A DNA stretch of 64,000 nt from assembly GCA_016713085.1 (NCBI GenBank), contig JADJPV010000001.1:1447001-1511000 (forward strand), in the 5' to 3' direction. The number at the start of each line of letters is the position of its first letter. Position 1 is the stretch's first letter. Made by a program: the position numbers and the translations under genes. Origin of the DNA: Chitinophagaceae bacterium (GTDB lineage: Bacteria > Bacteroidota > Bacteroidia > Chitinophagales > Chitinophagaceae). Below, one piece after another: positions 39,556-48,356 of the stretch. The notes below the pieces were generated by a model. It searched no databases and had not been told where the DNA came from. It was given only the letters and a program-made list of their open reading frames with translations.

Positions 39556-40436
39556 TTACTGAAAATAACAAAAAGCCTGTTTCCCAATCCAAAAGCCCAT
39601 ATCAACCGGAACTGCATTTCCAATTAATTTATACGAGCTTCTTTTGTTTTCAAAATGGAAATCATCGGGGAAGCCCTGTAAACGGGCATATTCCCGGATT
39701 GAAAAAGGGCGTACACCGTGAGGAGAATTTTTATCAAGCAGCAGTCTTGTACTTAAATCTTTGCATAGTGGGCTACGCAGGTGGGGGGCCAGGGCAGAAG
39801 CATCGGCAGGATCAATGATAATGGGATAATCCCTGTAGCCACCATTCAGCCTTTTCAAAATGTAAGCGGGAAATCAACCTGCGGGTTTGTTTCAATGATA
39901 TTTCTTAACAGTTTTCTTTTCCCGCCACCGCAGCGTAAAAGAGCATCTTCTTCTTGTACCAATGAGGATGAGGCGTTTTCTTTTGCGGCAGCCAAACAGA
40001 AGCATCGACCGGGCAAAGATATTTACATAGTAATCGGGCAGCTGTGACATTGCTTCCATGACCACTTTAAATTTTTCATTCCGGGTACATTTTCAACAAT
40101 ATACATTTCGGGTTTTTCCAGCGCTATGTGACGGAAGAAATGAAGGAAGAGATCATCGCCTGTTCTTGTTCCATGGATGTCGGCAATTGCTGAATACTTT
40201 GTGCATGGATAGGTACCAATGATGATATCGGTCTTTGGCTGATCGAGGACAGTCATATCTTTTATGTCGGCGGTTAAGATGCTGTGTTTGAAATAATGAC
40301 TGTTTTGTTTCATGCAGTCTGTTGCTTCTTTATCCAGATCAAGCGACTGAATCACTTTAATACCTGCCATCATTATTCCTAACTCCATGCCTCCGCAACC
40401 GGAGAAGTAGCCTTTTGCTGTAGGTGTGTATTTCAT
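39556..40436 (-). CDS. DNA cytosine-5 methyltransferase (several frame breaks)
   Basis: About 295 residues when rebuilt from the ATG at 40436 (MKYTPTAKGYFSGCGG). Motifs in order: I YFSGCGGMELG, IV GTYPCTKYS (catalytic Cys), VI ENVPGM, VIII QKRKRLILIG in the broken middle, IX REYARLQGFPDDF and X YKLIGNAVPVDMG. All essential motifs of a C5 methyltransferase are present, but the target-recognition region is short. Motif IV is TYPC rather than the usual PPC. Divergent from the NOV_C gene, from which it is separated by 137 bp, so a restriction-modification pair is plausible. Confidence 0.85.
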
Positions 40437-40445
40437 TTTTTGCAT

Positions 40446-40462
40446 AGTATAAATTTTATACT
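40446..40462. promoter_or_regulatory. Perfect palindrome upstream of the methyltransferase, candidate operator
   Basis: AGTATAA and TTATACT are perfect inverted 7-bp arms around ATT, ending 9 bases before the ATG at 40436 on the minus strand. It includes a TATACT-like element and may be a promoter/operator that a regulator or the methyltransferase itself uses. Confidence 0.45.
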
Positions 40463-40573
40463 TTCTCTTAAGAAAACCTGTATGTTTTAAGACACAAGAT
40501 TATTTCAATCTTTTTTTCCTGCATTTGCTTTTACGTCACGTTGGGCTTAACTTTCCAAAACATATATTCTACT

Positions 40574-41400
40574 ATGGACTGGACCAAAGAAGAGGTGATA
40601 CTGATTGTGAATGATTATTTTGATATGTTTCAAAAGGAACTTAATGGCATACCCTACAGCAAGGCAGAACACAGAAGAAAACTGACACCCCTGCTTAACA
40701 ACCGGGCTAAGGCTGTTGAATACAAGCATATGAATATCAGTTATGTGCTTGCTGAGATGGGATTGCCTTATATTAAAGGCTATAAACCTTATTCGCAAAG
40801 ACAGCAGTTACTTGCTGATGAGGTGGTGTTGTTTTTAGAAAAGAACAAGCGCTTTTTTGAAAAGGGATTTCAACAATTTGCAGAAGGGAAGATTGAACTG
40901 CCAACCAAGAAAATAGATTTTGCAAAGCTTATTGAGAAGAGTCCGCCTAAAACAAAAAGTAACTGAGAAGGAACCTTTGTTTTTACCGATAAAAGTTAAT
41001 TATCTGGCTAAGGAACAGAACAACCGCCAACTGGGTGAAAAGGGTGAACAGCTGGTTTTTGATTATGAGAGATGGAGACTGAATAAAGCAGGAAAAGAAA
41101 ACTTGCCGAACAGGTTGAATGGGTTGCAAAAGACAGAGGTGATGGAATGGGTTATGATATTCTTTCGAGAAACAATAATGGTACGGACCGTTTTATTGAG
41201 GTGAAAACAACAAAGCTTACAAAGGAAACTCCGTTCTATTTTTCAAGGAATGAATGGAAGTTTGCGAAGTTGAAGGGAAAGGAGTTTTACCTCTACCGTG
41301 TATTTAATCTTATTGAGAAGCCGAAGATTTTTATTAAGCAGGAGATTATGAGAGCTTCTGTTCGATACAGCCACAGAGTTATAAGGGGTTTTTTAAATAG
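40574..41400 (+). CDS. NOV_C (DUF3883) domain protein, nuclease-like (about four frame breaks)
   Basis: About 275 residues when rebuilt from the ATG at 40574 (MDWTKEEVILIVNDYFDMF). An N-terminal helical region (1-130) is followed by the C-terminal NOV_C/DUF3883 domain (about 170-265). That domain has VEWVAKDRGDGMGYDILSR, IEVKTT, and TPFYFSRNEW, matching the PD-(D/E)xK layout: D in GYD, E and K in IEVK. Breaks near 40960, 41112 and 41340 are each repaired by one G or A. The N-terminal part is common in DUF3883 proteins. It is a candidate restriction enzyme opposite the methyltransferase; a repair or unknown role is possible. Confidence 0.8.
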
Positions 41401-41524
41401 CGGAAGACCCCAGGCAGACTGCAACAGAATCTCCAAATTTTTGTGCCTGTATTTTACCGGTAAAATACGGCGGCGGTATTTGAACTTAACCGCTGTTTGT
41501 ATTAGCTTCGAACAAACGAATGAT

Positions 41525-41800
41525 ATGGACACAAATGAACTGATTCAACAGGCTCTGGGCGGAGCAGGAAAAATGATAGGCGGAGACGAGTTATTTGTAC
41601 TGGAAGGACAGGTTGAACGAAATGAATTGAGGGTATTAACAGCAGATGAGGTTTTTAAAAATAATGTGGCGGCATTCCGTTACGGCATTGTAAGCGGCTA
41701 TGTGTTTCTTGGTATGTATACAACCCGTGAGGCAGCGGAGGAAAGCATTGAAACGATCAGGCGGCTTATACGTGATGAGGATGGGCTGCGGCCAGAGTAA
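41525..41800 (+). CDS. Small acidic protein of unknown function
   Basis: 91 residues from the ATG at 41525 (MDTNELIQQALGG). Acidic, no membrane segment, with an AEESIETIRRLI helix at the C-terminus. It follows the NOV_C gene by 124 bp on the same strand and could be a partner or inhibitor. No family recognised. Confidence 0.5.
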   Translation: MDTNELIQQALGGAGKMIGGDELFVLEGQVERNELRVLTADEVFKNNVAAFRYGIVSGYVFLGMYTTREAAEESIETIRRLIRDEDGLRPE

Positions 41801-41905
41801 AGGGTGGCTGTTGTTTACACGGCGAGTCCCTTGCAGGAGACTCGCCTGAGAAAAAATTCTTGCTTTCGAATATTTCCTGGCAACAGTTACGCTTGTTTTT
41901 CCTTC

Positions 41906-42098
41906 AAAAATTATTCAGGATCTTTCGGTTTTGGCAGATCTTTTTTTAGATGTTGAAGTTGATATTGAGCCTTTAGAAATTCAGAACAAAATAATCAGCG
42001 ATTGTTTTGAAAAGGAGGATAATATTTTAAAAGAAATGAGAAATGATTTAAATGTAGAGGTGCTTAATTTAACTCTTTACAAACGGATTCAAAAATAA
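41906..42098 (+). pseudogene. Fragment resembling the C-terminus of a nucleotidyltransferase-like protein
   Basis: An open frame without a start ends at 42098: FLDVEVDIEPLEIQNKIISDC followed by FEKEDNILKEMRNDLNVEV. It reads like the tail of a larger protein, perhaps a MNT/HEPN-type nucleotidyltransferase, but no active-site motif is included. Treated as a remnant; the identity is weak. Confidence 0.3.
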
Positions 42099-42126
42099 CG
42101 CTGTGAGCAAGTTTCGGTTTTCATCA

Positions 42127-42174
42127 TGTACGATTACCAGATTTTGATGCTGTACGATTACCAGAGTTTGATGC
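42127..42174. repeat. 24-bp tandem repeat, two copies
   Basis: TGTACGATTACCAGATTTTG (+ATGC) at 42127-42150 and a copy with one change (T to G) at 42151-42174. It lies just after a gene remnant in the spacer at the right end of the accessory island. It may be a terminal repeat of a lost element. Confidence 0.55.
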
Positions 42175-42324
42175 TTTAGGCTTTTTTACCATTTATTATA
42201 TTATGACAGTCAGCTGCCTGTAAATGGGTTCTTAGCAGTATTTCTGTTGATTCCATTTTTGGGGTAAAAAGTTAAAGGGGAAAAGAGGCCACGGAGGAAG
42301 AATTAAAGGCAGAAGGCCACGAAC

Positions 42325-42490
42325 CTGCCTGACGGCAGGCAGGTTGCACGAATAACACGAATGAGGGAAAGCATTGAGATGGACAGGGCCGTGCATATTC
42401 GCCGCAAATTCTGCGGAGATTAAACCCCTTATTCACCGCAAATCATGCGGAGATTAGGCCAACTGTTCTCCGCATGAATCATTTGCAGGT
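42325..42490. repeat. Cluster of short palindromic repeats
   Basis: ACCTGCCTGACGGCAGGCAGGT (42325-42346) is a palindrome. CCGCAAATTCTGCGGAGATTA near 42400 and CCGCAAATCATGCGGAGATTA near 42440 are near copies that fold on themselves, with an inverted variant CTCCGCATGAATCATTTGC near 42470. Together they form a REP-like spacer at the island's right end. Confidence 0.6.
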
Positions 42491-42574
42491 TGAAGTTCAA
42501 ACGCTTTTCCTCCGTTGATGTAATCAATTACTGACCCTTCTGTTTATTCCTGCAACTTCGCACAAAACAAATTC

Positions 42575-42943
42575 ATGCGTTACCTCTTATCTCTTCTTCT
42601 CTGTGTTGTTCTTACATCAGCAGCTTCTGCACAAATGACCATCAAAGCCGAAGACATTGGCAAGCATGTGGGCGACAGTGTAAAAATTTGCAGCAGGGTT
42701 TTCAGTGCCCGTTATTTTGAACAGAGTAAAAACAGTCCAACGCTTTTAAATGTTGGTGCTGCTTTTCCCAACCAGTTGTTTACGGTGGTGATATGGAGTG
42801 AGGTTCGCAAACAGTTTGAAACTGTGCCGGAAGAGTTGTTTCTGAATAAGAACATTTGTGTAACGGGGAAGGTGGAATTGTTTAAGGATAAACCGCAGAT
42901 TGTGTTGCAGAGTAAGGAACAGATTGAAGTGGTGAAGGAATAA
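42575..42943 (+). CDS. Small secreted OB-fold protein
   Basis: 122 residues. Signal peptide (MRYLLSLLLCVVLTSAASAQ), then a five-strand pattern fitting an OB fold: GDSVKICSRVFSARY and FLNKNICVTGKVELFKDKPQIVL. Such short exported OB domains occur widely in Bacteroidota and resemble tRNA_anti-like nucleic-acid-binding folds. Ligand unknown. Confidence 0.7.
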   Translation: MRYLLSLLLCVVLTSAASAQMTIKAEDIGKHVGDSVKICSRVFSARYFEQSKNSPTLLNVGAAFPNQLFTVVIWSEVRKQFETVPEELFLNKNICVTGKVELFKDKPQIVLQSKEQIEVVKE

Positions 42944-42954
42944 AGTTTTTTCGC

Positions 42955-43110
42955 TTCGTAACTATGAAGATTGCTTTGACCTGCGGTCGTAAGTTTCGAA
43001 TGGTTCTTACTTACTCGCAATGACGTAAACGAGAATGATCATACCTACGAAGCGTCATTGCGAGCCTCTGTTGTTTGGCGAAGCAATCTGCATTACAATT
43101 TTTTACTCTC
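42955..43110. repeat. Inverted dispersed repeat pair (GTCATTGCGAG type)
   Basis: TTACTCGCAATGACGTAAACGAG near 43015 and CGTCATTGCGAGCCTCTG near 43052 are inverted; AAGCAATCTGCATTAC follows at 43082. Same family as the repeat near 27655. The rest of 42944-43319 has no gene. Confidence 0.6.
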
Positions 43111-43319
43111 TTCTATTTTAGAGTCGTGCAATGCACCGCTTTATTTTTGCTCCTTTTGCATTGCGGTACAAGAGTGCGACGCAAGGAACGATGCGTTGAA
43201 ATACAATTACAGGTTACATATCTTCTTTTTTCTTCAGTAAAATCTATTAACAGTTTATTTGTAAACAATGGTCTGCGGTTTGCCTCTATGTATATTATTC
43301 ACTATAAAAACAAACAGAC

Positions 43320-43678
43320 ATGAAAACAATTTTTACTCTCTTATTTGCCGTTGCAGTATTTGCAACTGCCAATGCACAGAACGGAAACCGTGACCGTGAT
43401 GACTGGAACAATAACCGCAACGGAAATGATATTGCCCGTGGCAATAACCGGTACGACAGAGACCATCATTACAACAACAGCCGCTTTGAACGTGAACGCA
43501 GAATGAACAGGAAATAGCCCGCATTAACAATGAATATGATTTTAAAATGCAGCGTGTAAGAAATGCTTTGTTTATGAACCGTTTTGAAAAACAACGCCAG
43601 CTGCGTCATTTACAGAATATGCGTGAGCGTGAAATAAGAAAAGTGCATTATGAATACAGAAGCAAGGGCCGTTACTAA
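43320..43678 (+). CDS. Small secreted Asn/Arg-rich protein, paralogue of 63278-63679 (one frame break)
   Basis: About 120 residues when rebuilt. Signal peptide MKTIFTLLFAVAVFATANAQ, an Asn/Arg/Asp-rich linker, and a C-terminal helix rich in Arg, Gln and Met (RVRNALFMNRFEKQRQLRHL). One A missing near 43508 (AAC for AAAC) breaks it. The paralogue at 63278 is intact and shares signal peptide, linker and helix order. Function unknown; the basic helix may bind polyanions. Confidence 0.7.
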
Positions 43679-43725
43679 CCACCATAAATGAATGAGCTGT
43701 TTCATTTGAATAAACATAAGCGTAA

Positions 43726-43759
43726 AATAAGAAAGGCACCGGGTGGTGCCTTTCTTATT
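43726..43759. terminator. 15-bp hairpin terminator
   Basis: AATAAGAAAGGCACC (43726-43740) pairs fully with GGTGCCTTTCTTATT (43745-43759) over a GGGT loop. It ends the small secreted protein transcript. Confidence 0.85.
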
Positions 43760-43952
43760 GGGTTATTTTTTTGCCGGGAAAATGTATACATTCTGTTTGC
43801 TTTTTAAGAACCTTTGCGGTTCGGGATTTTTCAGTAACTTAAAACAGGAAGATGGATTACTGCATACATAAATGCAGTTGTACATTTATACAGGAAAGGA
43901 ACTGCTTACAGCAGTGCTCCTCATCTGAAAAATACGTTTACCGGCATACAGC

Positions 43953-46900
43953 ATGAACAAAGAGTCATTTTTTCGGTTTATTAAACGGCCAGCATTCAGC
44001 GGCCTGTTCATTTTCACTGCTATACTGTTACTTACCCAGTTACTTTCTTATCAGCGCTAGTTATTGCGCAAACAAATTGAACATCGTGATCTTATCAGCG
44101 AAGCCAACGGAACTGGTAGAAGGTGGCGTAATTACACATGTGTATCCACTGAAGGGAAATGAATCGGTGATTGGCTTTAATATTTTAACCGATTCTGCCC
44201 GCAAAAGCGGAGCGATCCTCACCATTCTGAAAAAGACTTTTTATATCCGGACCGCTGCATTTAAAACAGGGTGGTGAAGGATTTGTATGCAGGGTACCAA
44301 TTATATAAGAACAATCATTTCTGGGGTTTTTCAGCTACCGTAATTAAACTGAAGACCCTGTTAACAGCAGCAGGAATAGATACGGGAGCCAACCAGCGTT
44401 ACTCGTATGAACTGAAAAAAGTAAATCATCAAACAGGAAAAGAGGAGAATTTTTTTACAGTATAAGAAATCGTTCAAACCAAAGCTTACTGTTCCCGTGC
44501 AGATTCCCAATGGAGAATGGAAACTGTATATAGCCGATGAACAGAGTATTACTTTTTCAGCTGTACTTATTTTTTCACTCCTGGGATTAGTGTTAGCGGT
44601 AACGGGAGGAATGTTTGCCTGGTATATTGCTTCGCAGCCTTCCCGGTTGGAAAAATTGGTGCAGGAAAAACCTATTTGCTGCAGGAGGAAGAACAGAAAT
44701 ATAAAAACACTCGACCGTATTACGGATGGATTTGCCGCACTTGATATTTGACGGCAACTGCACTTATATGAATACAAGGGCCGGAAAATGACCAATCGAA
44801 ACCCGGAAGAAATGATTGGCCGCCATATATGGGCCGAATTTCCGGAAGGGATCGGCCAGTTGTTTCACGAAGCTTATTTTACGGCAAAGGATGAACAGCT
44901 GCATGTTTCTGCACAGGAATATTATGTGCAGTACGACCGTTGGTTTGAATTGGATCTTTATCCGTCAACCGATGGGATGTCGCTCTTTCAGGATATTACC
45001 CAGAAGAAAAAAAAAGAGAGCAGGCCATTAAAGAAAGTGAAGAGAAATACCGCACACTGGTAGAACAGGCATCGGATGGAATTTTTATTGCCAATAAAAG
45101 AGGCCGGTTTGTTTCGGTGAACAGCAGCGGCCAGCAGATGAGCCAGTACTCCAATGGAAGAGCTGATAGGTATGACGATTTATGATCTTGGTTCTGAAAG
45201 AAGATCTTGAAAAAATCCTTTCCAGTTCCAGGAAATGACGAAGGGAGAACCGGTGATGTCGGAAAGACCCATGCGGAAGAAAGACGGTACAATCATTCTT
45301 ACCGAAATAAACGCAAAGTTTTTAAAAAGATGAGCGGATGCTGGTGTTTGTTCGTGATATAACCAACCGAAAAAAGCAGAAGAAGAATTCAGGCAGGCCA
45401 GCCACCGGTTTGAGATGATTGCAAAAACAACGAATGATGCGGTATGGGAATGGAACCTGGAAACAGGAAAATTATGGTGCAATGAAACACACCAGCAGTT
45501 ATATGGTTTAACGATGGCCGATCCTGTGCCTGCTCATTCGGTATGGGCGCAACGGATTCATCCCGATGACCGGCAACTGATTTTACAGCGTCAGCAGGAA
45601 ACCCTTGCATCGAGAAAAAATATTTTTATTACTGAATACCGGTTTCTTACCGGCGAAAATGTGTACAGGAATTTATACGACCGCTGTTACATTATAAGGA
45701 ATCAGGAAGGGAAAGCAACGGGTATGATGGGCAGTATGATGGACATCACCGAACGCAAAACAGCAGAAGATGCCCTGCGTGTAAGTGAAGAAAAATACCG
45801 GCAGATTGTAGAAACCGCACAGGAGGGAATCTGGTTAATTAATGCACAGAGTCTTACTTCGTTTGTGAATAACCGCATGGCTGAAATGCTGGGTTACGGC
45901 AAAGATGAAATGCTGGGGAAACATTTGTTTGATTTCATGGATGATGAAGGAAGAAATATTTCTGAAAGGAATATTGAACGCCGCAAGCAGGGAATTGCTG
46001 AAGACCACGAGTTTAAATTTATAACAAAAGAAGGAAGGGTTGTGTGGACACTGATGAGCACCAACCCGGTAATGAAAAATGGAGATTACCTGGGAGCCCT
46101 TGCGATGGTAACTGATATTACCGAACACAAGAAAATTGAAAACCAGGTATTGAAAGAAAGGAACTGAGTGACTCTATCATCAACAGTTTGCCGGGAATCT
46201 TTTATTTGTTTGATGCCAACAGAACTTTTTTGCGCTGGAATAAAAACTTTGAAACAGTTTCGGGTTATTCGGCTGAGGAAATAAAAGAAATTCATCCCGG
46301 TCAATTTTATGATGACGAAGGCCGCCTGCTGGTGCAGCAGCATTTTGCTATTACGATGCGTGAAGGAGAATCGGCCTTTGAAGCTGATTTTGTAACAAAG
46401 GGGGGAGAAAAAATTCCTTACTACTTCACCGGAAAGCGTGTGTTATATGAAGGCAATCCCTGCCTTATTGGAACAGGCATTGATATTGCCGAACGCAAAA
46501 AAGCAGAAGAAGAAGTAAAGCAAACTTCTCTGCAGATGAGGCAGCTAACAGGACATCTTCAAAACATCCGTGAAGAAGAACGGAAACGGATTGGCCGTGA
46601 AATTCATGATGAACTTGGTCAGCAGTTGACTGCTATTAAAATGGATGTGGCATGGATCAATAAAAAACACCCAATGAAGCAGGACTGATTAAAACCAAAT
46701 TAGGCAACATCATCACCCTGCTTGATGGAAGTAATTTATCGATCCGTAAAATATTAAACGAGCTGAGGGTTGGTGTGCTGGATGATTACGGATTGATTGA
46801 TGCGCTTGAATGGCAGGGAAACCAGTTTACTGAAAATACAGGTATTCCGATTTTTTTTTTCCACAGTAATGAAACAGTTTTAAAAGTGGAAGAGCCTGTT

Positions 46901-47181
46901 GCCACCTGCATCTTCCGGGTTTTCCAGGAATCATTAACGAATATTACGAGGTATGCTGAAGCGAAAAGGGTCTTCAGCTCACTGAACACAGAAGACGACC
47001 GGCTGATTTTGGAAATAGAAGACGACGGAAAGGTTTTCATCCGCATATGCCTTACAGCAAACAATCATTTGGTATCTTAGGTATGCAGGAACGGGTGTCG
47101 TCGGTTAACGGAACATTTCAACTGGTATCTTCGCCCGGTAAGGGAACAAAAATCACCATCACTGTGCCATATAAGACCTAA
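43953..47181 (+). CDS. Hybrid-length sensor kinase: CHASE, five PAS, HisKA_3, HATPase (many frame breaks)
   Basis: About 1075 residues when rebuilt from the ATG at 43953 (MNKESFFRFIKRPAFSG). A first membrane helix (about 12-32) is followed by a CHASE domain (GGVITHVYPLKGNESVIG) and a second helix (SAVLIFSLLGLVLAV). Five PAS modules then begin near 44720, 45050, 45410, 45790 and 46170. HisKA_3 has RIGREIHDELGQQ, and the HATPase has IEDDGKGF and GMQERVSSVNG. At least eight frame breaks. The CHASE N-terminal helices are missing between LISEAN and ELVEGG, about 60 residues less than usual. The LuxR regulator follows 4 bp later. Confidence 0.85.
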
Positions 47182-47185
47182 ACTT

Positions 47186-47822
47186 ATGAACCGAATTATA
47201 TTAGCCGATGATCATAGTTTTGTGCGTTTGGGATTGATCCAGATACTGAAGGATGAATATCCTTCTGCAATCATACATGAAGTGGCCGATGGGGAATCAC
47301 TGGTAAAAGAAGTTACACTGCAGGACTGGGACCTTGTTATTTCCGACTTAGATATGCCGGGCCGAAGTGGTTTGGAAGCATTGCAGCAGATAAAAATCAT
47401 TAAACCCGAACTGCCGGTTTTAATCCTCAGTATTTATGCCGGAAGACCTGTATGCCGTAAGGGCATTAAAAGCCGGAGCTTCCGGCTATCTCAACAAAAA
47501 CGCTGCACCTTATGAACTGATCAAGGCTATTCAGCGGATTGCCATGGGCAAAAAATATATTACCAACGAAATTGCAGAACGGCTACTGGCGCAGAAAACA
47601 GACAAGCAGCCGCATGAATTACTGTCGAACCGGGAATTTGAAATCTTTAAACTGCTGGCTATTGGCAAATCCATTTCGCAGATAGCTGAATCGCTTTCTT
47701 TAGCTTCCACCACCATCAGCACCAACCGCAGCAGGATTATGGAAAAGCTCAATCTTTCGAGCAATGCCGAACTTGCCCGCTATGCCATTACGCACCAGAT
47801 TATTTCTGATATTGATCTGTAA
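47186..47822 (+). CDS. NarL/LuxR-family response regulator (one frame break)
   Basis: About 212 residues when rebuilt: MNRIILADDHSFVRLG to LVISDLDMPG (phospho-Asp near residue 54) and then YAVRALKAGASGYLNKNA. The break near 47440 is joined by one base. The LuxR HTH (LSNREFEIFKLLAIGKSISQIAESL) ends near 47790. It is the partner of the kinase ending 4 bp upstream. The second kinase, 530 bp further on, may share it. Confidence 0.88.
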
Positions 47823-47975
47823 CTGCAGGCCTCCCCGAAAGAGTGGGTTTGCTTTTGATCTTATTGTAGCTGTACAACTACAGCCAACCCTGTGATCTTT
47901 CTATCTACATATTCATTACTTCACTATTTTTTAATTCATTGATTTCAAGGTGCTTTGCAGTAAGAAAACTACCTT

Positions 47976-48356
47976 ATGGTCATCACGATTCTTGGCTGTT
48001 CAAAACATATCAGCAACAGGATTGCTGAGCTGATTAATGAAACCAATAAAGGTGTTTCCTTTCACAACTGTTGTACGTATGCCGAAGCAATTGACTGCCT
48101 GAGCGAACAGAAAACAGATGTAGTGTTACTTGATTTTGATTTTGAAGGAAACAAGGCATTTGATCTGCTGAAAAAAATCCGGGAGAATTCAGCTGAAACA
48201 GTGGTGATGGTTTTGTTCAATTTGGCGAGCGATTTCAGTATAAAGCAGTTCAGAGACAGTGGGGCTGATTACTTATTTGATAAATACAATGACTTTGAAA
48301 AAATAGCACCCGTTATCAACGCTATCAATAAACGGGCAACGAATAAAATCCTGTGA
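47976..48356 (+). CDS. Stand-alone receiver-domain protein
   Basis: 126 residues, a single receiver fold with phospho-Asp near residue 54 (DVVLLDFDFEGNK). The first acidic pair normally at the beginning of the domain is absent (TILGCSKH), so the metal site is incomplete and phosphorylation may be weak. It overlaps the next kinase gene by 4 bp (GTGATAAAA), so the two are co-translated. It probably acts as a phosphate sink or scaffold for that kinase. Confidence 0.75.
   Translation: MVITILGCSKHISNRIAELINETNKGVSFHNCCTYAEAIDCLSEQKTDVVLLDFDFEGNKAFDLLKKIRENSAETVVMVLFNLASDFSIKQFRDSGADYLFDKYNDFEKIAPVINAINKRATNKIL

Noticed and set aside
42127..42174. Insertion sequence end
   Set aside because: Two copies of a 24-bp unit without a transposase or a matching opposite end.
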